Source of the DNA: Melitaea cinxia
Lineage: Eukaryota; Arthropoda; Insecta; Lepidoptera; Nymphalidae
Reading direction: 5' to 3'
Length of the DNA: 64,000 nucleotides
Assembly (NCBI RefSeq): GCF_905220565.1
Contig: NC_059396.1
Coordinates: 9,087,206-9,151,205, forward strand
The notes beneath the pieces were generated by a model that saw only the letters and a list, made by a program, of their open reading frames with translations, did not search any database and was not told the origin of the DNA. Position 1 is the first letter of the stretch, and every line of letters begins with the position of its first letter. Shown here piece by piece: positions 33,337-46,868 of the stretch. Made by a program: the position numbers and the translations under genes.

Positions 33337-33696
33337 TCATGATGATGATGATTGATAAATTTCCTAATCATTACAGCCTATACAAGTCCACTGCTGGACA
33401 TAGGCCTCCACAAGTTTACGCCAAAAATAACGTGAACTCATGTGTTTTGCCCATAGTCACCACGCTGGGCAGGCGGGTCGGTGACCGCAATACTGGCTTT
33501 GTCGCACCGAAGACGCTGCTGCCCGTCTTCGGCCTGTGTATTTCAAAGCCAGCAGTTGGATGGTTATCCCGCCATCGGTCGGCTTCTTAAGTTCCAAGGT
33601 GGTTGTGGAACCTTGTTATCCCTTAGTCGCCTCTTACGACACCAACGGGAAGAGAGGGGGTGGCTAAATTCTTTAGTGCCGTAGCCACACAGCACA
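33337..33696 (-). repeat. SINE-like repeat family A, near full length
   Basis: Inverted full-size copy (cagtccactgctggac; gcccgtcttcggcctgtg; gccgtagccacacagc). At its left edge the (ATC)n tail abuts an inverted copy, giving the palindrome aatcatcatcatgatgatgatgatt region at 33328-33360. Confidence 0.8.
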
Positions 33697-36231
33697 TTTA
33701 GGAAATTAGGAGGAAATTTAGTATTTTAGAAAATAACAAATACCGTAGAATTTAGGAAATTTAGTATTTTAGAAAATAAGAAATACCGTAAAATAAAATA
33801 AATCAAACAAAATAATAATAATAATTCAAACTATTAAGTGAAATAAAAAAACATGGCTTTATTTATTTTTGTTGACAGTATAAAATTACATAAATAATTT
33901 TAAGAAAGTTTGCTGGTAATATTTTAGTTTTAAAAACGTCATATTACTCGTATAAAGTCGTGTGACTAATATTACGTCACTTCCGTTATATATTTTTCTT
34001 ACGGTTTTAGTATCACATTTTTTTCAGTTCGCACGCCCAGCCAAATGTAAAGCCTGCCGTAAGGAATTTCGTTTAAAAAAAAAATTGTTCTTGTAGCTGA
34101 CACTTTAAAGGTGACGTCTAGAGTAGTATATAGACGTTTAAAATTTATCATAGTTTGAAACCATTCGTCTAGTCGATTTCTTGGTTTACAAATCGTATAC
34201 AATATAGAACTTGATCTTGCTGAACAGCGGACTTAAGATTAATGGAATTATTGGTATTTTCAGAAGAAACTACTATTACATTCTTTAGATATCTGTCATG
34301 TATCTATACGGTCGATTTTATAAAATATGACTTTGTGTTGAAAGCTTCAAATAAAACAGGCATCTTAAGATAGATGGGATCATCTTAAGATGGATCTTAA
34401 GATAGACGTATTATATACACAAGTGTGCAAAATTTGTGTACACGGCGTCAACCTGAAAATCTATGTTGGTTGTGCATTGCACATAAAATTGACTTTCTAT
34501 CAATAAATTTATTCTGCTGAGTAATAATTATAGGTCTTATAATATATTATATTCTCTTCAATCAATTCATCTATAATCTTTTCAAGCATTTTTTGAATGC
34601 AGCTCAACTTTGAAATAGAACGGTAATTTTTATTATGTTAATCGACGTTTAAGATTAAGACTTTTAAGGATAGGTGCAACGTAAAATCTTTCTCAATGAG
34701 AAAGCAAAATACATTTGCAAAGATTTTATGATGTAGATTTTAATATACGATTAGCTCTTCTGCGTAGTCTCTAACCATATCTCCATTAAATGCGGTCGCT
34801 TTTATTTAGCTACTGAAGGAAGTGAATGATAATTAGTTATATTCACTGTAGATCGTCTCCTCGTCTGATCGTTTTAGACGTGTAATTACCGTCACATGAG
34901 GTAATAGGGTTTCCGCGTCGTAGTCCTTATTACTGAAGCTATGTACCTGCTAATATGAATTTTATTGTACACAATAAGTGACAATAAACATGTCACGAGA
35001 TAGAGGACGATCTTTTAATCAGTATGAACATGCACGGGAAAAGGGCTTTTCAAAAGTGTGAGTTGAATATTTCGAAATAGTGCATATCTTATAAGGTATT
35101 TAATATTGCTATACAATAGTTAAATGGCTCGATGGACTGTTATGAACTTCAAGCATGACAATTTTTTCGTCTACTTACGTTGTATTAGGTACTTGTTGAT
35201 GTAATTGAAGTCGGTTTTTTTTCATTTGCGAGTAAACAAAATTATGTTTATTGTTGAAGTCTGCAGTCAAATTGAAAAATAAAAAAAAAATGGTTCTTAT
35301 TTTCATTATTTTTTGTGTTTTGTTTTTAATTTATATTTTTAATTATAGTCGAATTTCGACCACTGGGAGACCACTAGTTTTTATTTATTAGTCACCAGTT
35401 TGCATCAGTACTTTAATTAAAAAACTCGCCTTTTCAAAAAAAAATCGCCAACTTTACGCCGTTTTCCACAACGTAGTACATCTTAGAAAAAATTATTTTT
35501 ATTATTAATTACATTAAATTGTCTATAATATTCTATTATTTATTGTTCTATAATATTCCGTTTTACGAGAATGCAAATTTGCCTCGTGTCTAAATCTCAG
35601 GTTGACGTAGGACTGTGGCGGAGTGTAATTCATAAGGAGCGTTAATTTTATCTCCAACATTTCCGAATTCTTAAAAATGCGCGAAAAGTCTTGAGTGACT
35701 ATACTGTAATAGCCCAAGCCAAGATTACAAGTCAAGCACCTGTTAGTGCTGTACACAAATAACAATATTACTTACACTATTACTATTTCAGTTTTATTTA
35801 TAACAATTTTTTTTCCAAACATTTCCAAATTAATTCCGTTTATTAAATATACCGAAACTTAGTTTTGGTCGAGGTTTTTTCTTCTTTATGCCCTTTATAC
35901 TAAACCAGACGTCTTCGTTCAACTACAAGCTATTCCATTGGTCTGTCGTTACTCATGGGAGAGAAATTATCTACCAAACTGTAGTAGAGCAACGCGGTGG
36001 ATTAATCTAAATGTAGCCTACGCGCAGTTATACAGGTTTACAGGCTCTTTAGAATAAGACGGTAAATAATAATATTTTGTTATAACATTACTTTAATAAG
36101 CTTTCGGTAACTGCTTAATATAAAAAAAAACTATTTTTACAGCGTTTGCTTATTAAATCGCTAAGATATTTTTTATTTCTAGATAAAGCTAAGATATTTT
36201 TTTAATCGCTAAGATATTATTTATTTTACAG
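33697..36231. other. AT-rich spacer
   Basis: No gene recognised. Short direct repeats of atcttaagat lie at 34358-34400. Confidence 0.5.
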
Positions 36232-36445
36232 ACACACACACACACACACACACACATATCAGCCTATCGCAGTCCACTGTAGGACATAGGCCTACAAGTT
36301 CGATCCAAAAATGGCGTGAACTCATGTGTTTTGCCCATAAAGGACACGCTGGGCAGGCGGGTTGGTGATCGCAGGGCTGGCTTTGTCGCACCGAAGACGC
36401 TGCCGCCTTCGGCCTGTGAATTTCGAAGCCAGTTGGATAGTTATC
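36232..36445 (-). repeat. (CA)n and SINE-like repeat family A fragment
   Basis: A (CA)n run (about 36232-36255) is followed by the 3' two-thirds of a family A copy in inverted orientation, ending at gccagttggatagttat. Confidence 0.75.
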
Positions 36446-36604
36446 AAGATATTTTTACCTGTTACAACAATATCTTTTAAATATCGATACAGCTTAAGAA
36501 ACAACTTTACATGTTTTTAAATGGGACACGTTCACGTGGGAAAACATTCAAAGTTTCCATTATACTTACTTCGGATAATGTATGCCTTGACAATCTGTCA
36601 GCCA

Positions 36605-36885
36605 GTCACTCCAGGACACGTCTACTCTAACGGCCATCGATCCTGCGACACAGGTCGGACCAGCCCACTGCTACTTCAATTTGCTGATTCTGTGGGTTAA
36701 TTTTGTCGATTACTTTCGCTCTCTCGCGGATAGTCTCATTTCTAATCCTATCTTTGAGAGAAGCCCCAAGCATAGCATGTCCCATTGCACGTTGAGCGAC
36801 TTTAAGCTTGTGAACCAGTCCCTTTGTCAGTTTGCACGTCTCGGCACCATGTGTTAACATAGCCTTATGCCTTAACAAGGCTGAC
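36605..36885 (-). pseudogene. RTE-like LINE C-terminal fragment
   Basis: The antisense ORF contains VHKLKVAQRAMGHAML and GASLKDRIRNETIR, matching the end of the RTE pseudogene at 25810-25960. It lacks all catalytic domains. Confidence 0.75.
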
Positions 36886-38108
36886 TGATTTGAGACAATA
36901 TTGACTTTTTTTCTATGAAAAAGAGAAACTAAACGAGTTATTAAATATTCTGTTAGCGTGGATAATGCCGCATTTCATCATTAATTCAATTATTTTTAAC
37001 TAAGGTTGATTATATTAAATATTTATTTACATTACTTTAATTATTAATATCATTTTATTTTTATGATAAAAAATGTATCACGATAATTTCTTTATTTGAA
37101 ATGGCAATTTGCAATATTATATATGTATAGGCATTAGGTATATTTTATAAGTTCTGTATTTTATAAATACTTTAGTATTTGAAGCTGAAAAAATAAGAAA
37201 TATTTCATAGAAAACCCGAACAAAGTCAATAATATAAGCTGTTGGTTGGTTTGATATGACATACGTCGCTAAGGAATTAATAAAAATATATATATAATAA
37301 ATTAGTAACGGTAAATTAAGAAGAAAAAATGATGAATAGTATAAAAAACTTGAAACCGCGACCTTACAAAATATTCTTTGAGTAAATCATAAAATTAGTA
37401 CGATTCATACTTCCGCATTATTTAACGAGAACGTAAAGTCTAGTTGTAGCATTATAAATAGGAATGTACAATGAATAAAACACTAACATTAAAGCATGCG
37501 AGTATGACTACTCTACCTCTTACACATTCATTTATAATTTTTTTATTATTTTTAGTTTGAGTTTCAATTTTAATGTAAGTGATACAATGATTACATTTAC
37601 AAACCAACATCAAGCTTATATTTTTTAGTTATAATTTTGTATCTAAAGAAATGTTTATCTACAAATTATTATCGTTTAAAACATTATACATATTTACATT
37701 TCACAAGGTAATATTTATAGATAGTTATTATTATTATTGTTTATTATTTCTAACTTTAAGCATCACATTTTATTCACCTACATCTCTTACTATGTTTTTC
37801 ATGTAATTTACTAATATGGTTGTATATTATTATTATTATCAATAAAAATTAAATCACGCCACAATATTTTCCTGAAATATATTTAATTTCTACACTGCTA
37901 TCTAGATATTTTATTACAATGTATACCAAAAATTTCATAAATGAGTATGAAAGTGGACCCTGATAAAGATAGTAAATAGAGTGGTAGAGTAGAATTTAAA
38001 AATGCACCTGGAAATGCAGGTGATTCACAGCTGATGAGTGCAAAGGGTGTTGGAAGAAGTATAAGTGCTCTGGGTGAGAGAGGCGGGCGGGGATCAGATT
38101 GAGGCCAC
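36886..38108. other. AT-rich spacer, upstream region of CDA1
   Basis: No gene recognised. The composition turns GC-rich from about 38030. Confidence 0.5.
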
Positions 38109-38116
38109 TATTTAAT
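38109..38116 (+). promoter_or_regulatory. Possible TATA-like element of CDA1
   Basis: tatttaat lies 39-46 nt before the ATG of CDA1, in a GC-rich stretch. This would put transcription start close to the ATG, so the match is weak. Confidence 0.3.
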
Positions 38117-38154
38117 CGCTCCGCGGCCGCGCAACGACCTGTTGTGATCCCGTC

Positions 38155-38209
38155 ATGGCGCGCTACGCCCGTGTCGCTCCTCTGGTCGCGTGTCTCTTGT
38201 TCGCCTGCG
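38155..38209 (+). CDS. CDA1: CDA1 coding exon 1 (signal peptide)
   Basis: Encodes MARYARVAPLVACLLFAC plus one base. Donor G|GTGAGT at 38210. Phase 1. Confidence 0.93.
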
Positions 38210-41200
38210 GTGAGTCCTAACCTTTATCTTACGTCTCCAGATGCCGTCTATTTCGCGACATCATAGGTGACGCGACGTCACGTCCGCACATCTGAGAGTA
38301 AATAGTGGATGCGCCAAAGTCCAGTGCTGCTTAAAAGTGAACAGTGATGTTGCACGAAATGACAATCGCGAGATAGGCCGTTTCTACACAAAGTTTCCGA
38401 ATGAATGCAGTCAGAACGTGATATCCTTGCATCGAATGACTTAAGAATGTATTCAACAGATTGCAAGGCTTTCAAGGACAATTTTAAAAGATACAACCTC
38501 GTTCTTGTCACATGGGTGTAGTGAATTTATTAAAAGAACATTTTTTTTAGTGTTATGTCTTTAAACATGACTATTATATACTATGAATTTTATAACTTAC
38601 TTAATTTTTAAAAAATAGTAGAACTATTTGCATGATTTAGAGATTTCATAAATATAAAACCTGATAAGGGAAAAAATTAAAAATATTTGTATAACTTACT
38701 GCGACTGCGCATTGTGGTTGCGGAGAACTTTCACATTTGGTCCGCGTTGCGTTGCGGCTGCGCCGCTGACGTCACTCTCGAGCCGCCGTCGTAATCACGT
38801 AGTAGAGCAAGTCGCCCGACTTGCCTTACTTGCGATACTGCTAGTAAATAGTCATATAAGAGATGTTACATTTGTTTGTTAAAATTATAATATACCAATA
38901 ACATAAAATTAAAGAACAAATGAATAATTTCTGAAAAATATTATAATTTAATATTGAGTAATAAGATGAACGTTTTATTACAAAAAGGTTAAAATAGAAG
39001 ATAATTAGAGATTTACATTATACTTAAAATTATAAGACTGCGACAACTAATATTGTTTTTTGAACAAACGCTAATGCTTTCTGAAATTAAAGAGTACCTA
39101 ACGTCTATCTAAAATACGTGATATATATGTATGTTGACTAAAGTTAACGAGTGCTGAGTTCATAATTTATAATCCTAAAAGTAAAATGATAGTACTAGTC
39201 GCAACTGATCCTTTAACTTAAGGTTGATCAATATTTTATTTATATGTCATTATTTTTATTAGTTTAAAATAGTCTACTCTACTTCAGGCCTTTTACTTAC
39301 ATTTTGCTAAAATTAAATTCAATGTAAGCACTGTACTTATTTATCGAATCAAAAAATCTGTTGTATTTAATTTAATATAAGGTCAAGGTCAATAATTACC
39401 TATTCAATAAAAGGCATAAAATTGCCTTTCAAAGTCGATTATTAATTATATTTAATATTTTATTTTGTTTTCATTTAGACGACACTCGCGGTTTCAAATG
39501 CGTTGATATTTACGATTGATGTTCTACTGCTACCCCTTCTGAAAGTTCCAAATAAAAAACGATGATTGTATGGAAAGTTGTTGTAAGCTATTGTATGTTT
39601 GAAACAGGGATTCCAAAATTTTCATACAATATTTAGCTGCTTTTATCTGGGCTATCTGGACCATTTTTCAAACATACAATACTTTACAATAACTTCCCAT
39701 ATAATCATCGTTTTTCATTTAGAACTTTCAGCAGGGTCTAGTCGCAGCGTATTTATATATAGTTTTCCCTTCTGATTAGTGCAAATTTTCTTGTACTAAT
39801 TATTTTTAATATTATAAAGTAAAACATTTCAAATTTATTACTTTAAGAACTTATCCATTCAATGTAGACAATTTTGCCTTGTTAAATTATTGTAGATCTG
39901 CTGATCTATGTTTATAGCAATTTCTTCAGATTTTCAGAATAACAATAAAATACAATTCCTTAAATAAGAATACAATTCCTTATTTAGTTGAATGTTAAGA
40001 TTATATTTAGTTATTGTTTCGAAAAACTACCATCCCTTTTTTTATTATTATATTTATATGCTCTTGAATAACTTACATAGTTTATCGAATTATTTCTTAC
40101 AGATTATCTAAAACTTACAAAACATATTTTATAACTAGTTGCGTAGTTAAGGTCAAATATTTGGCACAAATCGAGAAGTAAAATTTGCATTTAAATAGCT
40201 TTTAAAACCTAATTATGCGACACGGCGACCTATTACGACCATAAATGTTTACATTTTCAATTCAATCTTCTAAATATCTTCAAAAATAGTATTTAAAAAA
40301 TCCATTTTTTATTTGATTAATAAAAATTATATTTTAATAATAAAAATTCACAATTCTAATTATTTAATAAGATTATCATAAATCATTATCGATTCTGAGT
40401 TTGTTAATAAAATGACTAAGACCGACAAAATTCTTTTGATGATTCTTTAATTATGTATCATGTACATCATTATAATACTTTTATATATTTACAAGGGTAG
40501 ACAATTTAGTTTCAATAGTCATAAATATGACAGAAACAATTAAACTTGTATTTTTGAGACAGTAAAAGATGTGCAATTACTTGTTTCAATTACCTGATGT
40601 CGAAAGGCTAAATTCATCTGTTGTATTTCATACAACTCATCCATTACATGATGTTATTCAGTGATAATAGATGTCAATTTCCTAAAGAGGCAGAGATTTA
40701 AAAGTTCGTTGCTTACTGGTTAAGATAAATTTGATATCCAGTCTCTGGTATGTCTATTATTAAACTTTATGTTATTAGTTAACAGGTATTGTATCTTTAT
40801 AAAAAAATATTTCACATACTATGCACTATCTTTGGTGGGATATCAAATATCTATATGTATCAACATATTATAATATGTTGAATGTAGGTAAAGAATACTC
40901 TAACCTATATAATGTGCCAAAAATACAAAAGGTTACTGATACGTAAATTGTGCTTCTATCGATCCGTTTGAAAGTTAGTACGATGTAAATATCAATAAGT
41001 TCATAAAACTTGAGTATCTTTTATATCTTAGAAAAGCTTTGTAAAAATCTAGATAACAAAGTTCATTCACAATATTACAAATAAGAAAATTTAATATCAG
41101 TCAGTGTATGTCAGGCCTATGAAGCTTTAAGTGCAGATGTACAACTTTTTATGAAGTAATCAACTGCCATTGAAATAGAGTATTGACACTGGCGATTCAA

Positions 41201-42713
41201 TATATTTTAGTTACTTAAAAAAAATAATTATCCCTGATTTTAAATATCTACGATTTTACACCGCTTATAATTAAAAATACCTTTAATAAGTTGCCCAACT
41301 ATAACACAAACATGTCGTGGGAGCGATTTAAATTTAAAAAAATGTAGATTTTAAAACATCGTGAGAAGGTATTGCGCTCACGTCTAGATTCTGCATGGTG
41401 TCACGTATCATCGAATATTCCCATTATTATGTTTCTCACGCTTTATTTCTCAGACAGTACTATAATGTATAAGAAGAACTGTCTTAAATTATCTTTAAAA
41501 ATAACTACGCGTTATTTTACAGTCTGTACTACCAAATCTATCAAAGGTCTTTTTATAAATATCAAACATATTTATTTATAAATATAGGTAATATCAACTT
41601 AACCAGATATTTATAGCAACTTAAATATTTTGGTTATACCAACCATTACAACACGATTGGTTAAAAGACTTATGAAACAACAAGCTGAGCATAAATAATC
41701 ATAGTGAAAGTATTTTAAGAATGCAACGTACCTATTTCAGTCATTTAAAAATGTGAATTCCTTTTGTAAACAAATTACTATAAATTTTGCAGCTTAAGGA
41801 ATGCTTAATAGTAGAATAAATAGTAATAAAACTTTTGTTCACTTTATATATTTAAATTAACAATAACCGTAAAATGGTAATGTAAGTACGAGCTCATCAC
41901 TTTCCCGTTATTAGAGGTCATAATTGGGTAGACGGGAATCAATAGACGGAAAGCCTAAAGGTAACATTCCATATTTCTCATTGATTGGTATGCAAGCGGC
42001 GCGTTGGGCCGTACGGCCGCACCGGTCGCCTTCGTAGCAGCATAACTGTGCATTGATACAACAACAGATACTGAACTGGAAATATAGATTATTATACAAA
42101 ATTTTAATTGTCCTTGTTTAGCTTTTAAATTTTCATTTTATTAACTTTTTGTAACGAATTAAGAACCCTCTTCAGCGCGTTTGATTCGGTTCGACTGGCT
42201 ATTGTTTTTATACTAATAATTTTTTAGACATTGTAACGTGCCATAAGAATCTAATAGTGTATCGCGAAATATAATACCAAGTAGTGTATAGCTGCTCAAA
42301 CACGTGGTAGATCCGGGTCAAAGAGGACAAGTTCTCATTTATCGTTCCGGTGGTGACAACTATTTTTTATTGCGTCATACTTTATCCTCGTACTGCTACC
42401 GAAAACAGAATAGATATTTTTGAATGAATAAATTAATAAAATCAAAACTAAATTTCATGCTTGACATATTATACTGATTTTTACATACGTAATTTATTGC
42501 TTGTACATCTATACGTATAGAACGATACAATCAAATATATTCTATAATTGTGTGTCGGTATCAGTAACAATATATTGAAATGTGTCTCCACAGACAAATT
42601 AGTTTTCAGTTATCATAAATCATTCACTGAGTTCTCTGAGAACTCAGTTCAGATGATTGTCTTCATATTCTTTTTTTCCTTTTTTTTTATTTAATAAAAA
42701 AGAAATTTAATAC

Positions 42714-42768
<55 letters not shown>

Positions 42769-45700
42769 ATTGATCTCTTTATATATATATATATAAAGAG
42801 ATGAAAGATAGGCAATACTTTATTTCGATATAAATAATTATTATATTCATATTCACAAAAAAATAAGGTGATGGATACGAAGTTAAAAAAATATAGGCGT
42901 GGATAATGTCACATTATATGTTTGTATCTATAATATATATGTATACCTATCACTACCGGCCTCAGAGCGCAATTTACGCACTCGGAGTGAGCCGTTACTT
43001 CTCGCTAGCACTCTGTTAGATAATTTTGTGAGAGTTAGTTTCCTTATGTTTCGCTAGACTAATTCGCACAATTATTATACACCGAAGATAAGTTCGCGTA
43101 CGTTAGCGAAAATAATATAGTAACTGCTCAATATTATTTACCAACAAGTATTTATTTAAGTAGCAAAAAACGTCCTGACTTATAAGCCACGTTTAGACCT
43201 AACAACTCCTAATTATTTAAAGATTTATGGTAATTGTTTTAAATACTTACATCAAAATTGTGACCTTTCAATATAAAATTTTCAACATGTTATGGTAATA
43301 TTTACAGTTTTGAAAAATAATGATAGTTATGTATTCAAATATGCAAATATCAGAGATTTCCTGACTCACAGTTAGCGGTCAAGTAAATCAACTATTCCAT
43401 GACCTTTTCAAATTATAATAATTTCATCAGAGATCTCGCCCAAAACATCAAATGCCATGCATAATATATAACACTTTGATATATTCAGAAGAACTTAGAA
43501 AGAGTCGTCCTTGTCGCTTGCTTAAGCGCTGACATTTAGAGGTAGTCATATGTCTTATGCGCTCACTTCACCTTTGACATTTGTTAACAATCTTTAAGTG
43601 ACATCTCACCTTTTGTAATAAAAAGTCACATACTCGTATTATCTACTTTATTAAATTATTATTATGCAATTTTCAAACATGAAACACTTTATTTCAAAGT
43701 TAATTCATTTTTATTTTATTTCCGGGTATGAACAATGTTGTCCATTTATACAATTTTATATGTTTAATTTAGACATGAGGTGATAAATTTTTCTTTTACA
43801 GCGGTCGCCGATGGACACCGTTGGCGGCGTCAAGCGGATGACGCCAAGAAGGAAGAATCTACCCAAGGGCTAGATCTGTGCAAGGACAAGGACGCTGGCG
43901 AATGGTTCCGGCTTCAGGCTGGCGATGGCGACAGCTGTCGTGACGTCATTCAATGTACTGCCTCGGTCAGTGCAATAGGCGAATACTACTTTTACAAGCA
44001 TACCCTTAATTGTACCCTTGTCGTAACAGCCGTATTTATACCAATGCCAAATACAATATTCGTACTTCTTACGAACACAATTTAAAAATTCTTAGTAAGC
44101 GCGTGTAATCTTTATCTATATACATAAACTTTAGTCTACAACATGGAATAATTACGACATAAATAAGCATATTGTTAGTTTTTTTTTTATTTATTTTGAT
44201 TGTTTTATTGTACCTTGTCTATAAGTTAAATTATTCTGTTCTCGTTATGAATAGATTTTAACGTAACCATAACGAAATTGATACTATAAATTTTAACAAC
44301 AAATATAACTGTATGCACAAATTATTTTAATTGTAAATTTTTTCACTGATAGGGAATTCAAGCTATTCGATGCCCAGCTGGTCTATTCTTTGATATTGAA
44401 AAACAAACATGCGATTGGAAAGATGCGGTGAAGAACTGCAAACTAAAGAACAAAGAACGTAAAGTAAAGCCTCTCCTGTACACCGAAGAGCCTCTATGCC
44501 AAGATGGTTACTTAGCTTGCGGTGACAAAAACTGTGTTGAACGAGGGCTATTCTGTAACGGCGAAAAAGACTGTCCCGATGGGTCCGACGAGAACTCTTG
44601 TGGTAAGTTTTTCATGTAGAGAATGAAATAACTTCTAAGGCCGCGAAATATTATATACTCGACTAATCAAAAAATTTGAATGGACTTGAAAAGACTTGCC
44701 TGATACGTAAATCAAGTGATTGGAACGTAACCCAAAAAAATATTTAAATGCTATATTGCAACAAGTCTTGATCAAATGAGATGTTTATTTTATTTATCAT
44801 TTATTGCATATGACACATTATATATGCATATGCAACGACTTCTACAAAGTAAATATAATAGTATAGTTACCTAAATTATATTATTTAGCAGTTAAACTAG
44901 AAAGCTCAATTATTTAGCAATTCAGTTTTCTGACCCAGAAGTAGTTTCAACAAATTTAATTTCAAATCATTGTAATTCATATGACTTGAAACAGTAACTA
45001 CACATGAAGAATACACATACAATACAATATTTAACTTTTTCACATATAAATATTGAATGTATCTTTTATTTATATTTAAAATATAGTCGCAATAAAATAG
45101 TTTTCGTCATATGATTACGAATTTGTGCTACAGATATCACATGCGATCCAACGAAGCAAAGCAAAGGTTTGGTAATCGCTCATTTTTGTTGCATACCTCA
45201 ATATGAATTAATTTAGTTACACAATTTACACGTTACGCTAGTTAATGTTATATGAGTTTATTGCTGTAAACCACGACCACCATGTTTATATCAAAAAGGG
45301 AAATCAATATGTATGTATGTTGACTGTCCCGAACGGAACAACCAAGCGAAAGTACCCATACGAGTTCTGCGTGTCCGTGTCTGTCGTACGCGTACGTTAA
45401 CTTGTAATAGCGATATTATGTTTACTTTTAAGAGCGTCAAACTTAGCGGTCATTTAACAAAACCTCTTTTTTATTATTATTTAAAATTGAAATCCATAAA
45501 CTATATGTATTTGGCTAAGTTCAAAATATATTCTTTTGTTTTAGACATCGACAACGACCCTAACAGGGCGCCGCCTTGTGATACTTCGCAGTGTGTTTTG
45601 CCCGACTGTTTCTGTTCTGAAGATGGAACGGTCATTCCCGGTGATTTGCCTGCCAGAGATGTTCCACAAATGATAACAATTACTTTTGATGACGCCATCA

Positions 45701-46771
45701 ACAACAACAATATTGAATTATACAAAGAAATATTCAATGGAAAACGTAAAAATCCGAATGGTTGTGACATCAAGGCCACATTCTTTGTTTCACACAAATA
45801 CACGAACTACTCAGCCGTGCACGAGACCCACAGAAAGGGACACGAAATTGCCGTTCATTCAATCACGTAAGTCTTTACGATTTTTATTCTTATTGTTTTT
45901 GTTTTAATCAATTAATTATTAAATTTTGTTTTACCTACACAGCCACAACGATGATGAACGATTTTGGAGTAATGCTACTGTTGATGACTGGGGCAAGGAA
46001 ATGGCTGGCATGAGAGTTATTATCGAAAAGTTCGCGAATGTAACAGATAATAGCGTCGTAGGTGTCCGCGCCCCTTATCTACGTGTCGGTGGTAACAACC
46101 AATTTACAATGATGGAAGAACAAGCTTTTCTGTACGACAGTACTATTACCGCACCTCTCTCTAACCCGCCTCTATGGCCTTATACCATGTACTTCCGCAT
46201 GCCCCATCGTTGTCACGGTAATTTACAAAGCTGCCCAACAAGAAGTCACGCAGTTTGGGAGATGGTTATGAATGAACTGGATCGTCGTGAAGACCCCAAT
46301 AACGATGAATACTTACCCGGATGTGCCATGGTTGACTCTTGCTCAAACATTCTTACCGGTGACCAGTTTTACAATTTCTTAAATCATAACTTTGATCGTC
46401 ATTATGATCAAAACAGAGCCCCTCTAGGTCTATATTTCCACGCAGCGTGGTTGAAAAATAATCCCGAATTCCTAGAAGCGTTTTTGTACTGGATTGACGA
46501 AATTCTTCAAACTCACAATGACGTATATTTTGTTACAATGACACAAGTTATTCAATGGATTCAAAACCCTCGTACTGTCACTGAGGCGAAGAACTTCGAG
46601 CCTTGGAGAGAAAAGTGTGCCGTAGAAGGCGTACAAGCCTGCTGGGTTCCCCATTCATGCAAACTTACCTCTAAGGAAGTTCCTGGAGAAACCATTAATC
46701 TCCAGACCTGTGTAAGGTGCCCAGTCAATTACCCATGGCTCAATGACCCAACAGGTGATGGTCATTATTAA
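38155..46771 (+). CDS. CDA1: Chitin deacetylase 1 (serpentine type)
   Basis: Secreted enzyme that removes acetyl groups from chitin in cuticle and trachea. Coding exons: 38155-38209, 43802-43965, 44353-44602, 45545-45866, 45943-46771 (1620 nt, 539 aa), all with GT/AG introns and consistent phases. Domains: signal peptide 1-21; peritrophin-A chitin-binding domain 45-102 (six Cys); LDL-receptor class A module 122-156 (six Cys, DGSDEN); deacetylase (NodB) domain from about 195. Catalytic set present: Asp205-Asp206 in TFDDA, His261 and His265 in HSITH, RAPYLRVGG, and GLYFHAAWL. Length and order match insect group I CDA1. Intron 1 (5.6 kb) houses a MITE and a possible antisense exon. CDA2 follows on the same strand 10 kb away. 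Confidence 0.96.
39529..39741. mobile_element. MITE with long inverted arms in CDA1 intron 1
   Basis: Left arm from about 39535 (ctgaaagttccaaat, aacgatgattgtatgg, ttgtatgtttgaaa) and right arm ending about 39735 are inverted near-copies about 65 nt long with a few mismatches, around a 70-80-nt centre. No ORF. I could not fix the target duplication. Confidence 0.65.
41911..42075 (-). CDS. Candidate cysteine-rich terminal exon, antisense to CDA1
   Basis: The - strand has a 3' splice site (tatatttccag) followed by 54 open codons and TAA. The peptide is Cys-rich at the start (SICCCINAQLCC, then GDRCGRT and AACIP) and ends NYDL. The exon starts in phase 0. Seven cysteines in the first 28 residues suggest a small secreted disulphide-bonded protein. 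The composition is clearly less AT-rich than the surrounding intron. A signal-peptide exon in the same phase lies at 48714-48875. I do not recognise a family. Confidence 0.45.
   Translation of the reverse strand, partial: FSICCCINAQLCCYEGDRCGRTAQRAACIPINEKYGMLPLGFPSIDSRLPNYDL
43802..43965 (+). CDS. CDA1: CDA1 coding exon 2
   Basis: Acceptor ttttacag. Encodes the mature N-terminus and the first half of the chitin-binding domain to Ser73. Donor GTCAGT at 43966, phase 0. Read-through past the donor gives a spurious ORF to 44085. Confidence 0.93.
44353..44602 (+). CDS. CDA1: CDA1 coding exon 3
   Basis: Acceptor tgatag. Completes the chitin-binding domain and encodes the whole LDLa module. Donor GTAAGT, phase 1. 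Confidence 0.95.
44603..45544 (+). other. CDA1 intron 3
   Basis: 942 bp, AT-rich. No repeat or gene seen. Confidence 0.7.
45545..45866 (+). CDS. CDA1: CDA1 coding exon 4
   Basis: Acceptor ttttag. Encodes residues 157-264, including TFDDA and the first zinc His. Donor GTAAGT, phase 2. Confidence 0.95.
45943..46771 (+). CDS. CDA1: CDA1 coding exon 5
   Basis: Acceptor ctacacag after a 76-bp intron. Encodes the rest of the deacetylase domain to TAA 46769. This last intron is absent from CDA2. Confidence 0.96.
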
Positions 46772-46811
46772 ATGAGATCTCGCACCTCGTATGGTGCAAA
46801 CTAGTTGTTAA

Positions 46812-46868
46812 AATAAACTGCGATTATGAATTGCAAAGACATTATATTCGGGTTTAAATAAAATAAAT
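46812..46868 (+). terminator. CDA1 polyadenylation signals
   Basis: AATAAA occurs near 46813 and again, overlapping, near 46858-46867, 40-100 nt after the stop codon. Confidence 0.6.

Larger units (their letters stand above)
38210..43801 (+). other. CDA1 intron 1
   Basis: 5.6 kb. Contains a GC-rich piece at 38698-38830, a MITE at 39529, an antisense exon candidate at 41911-42075, and a (TA)n run at 42718-42766 followed by a hairpin (atctctttatata and inverse, 42774-42803). First introns of insect genes often hold enhancers, but I see no specific site. Confidence 0.7.

Noticed and set aside
45313..45544. ORF extending CDA1 exon 4 upstream as an alternative N-terminus
   Set aside because: It is intron text before the ttttag acceptor; it matches no part of the family and spliced phases work without it.
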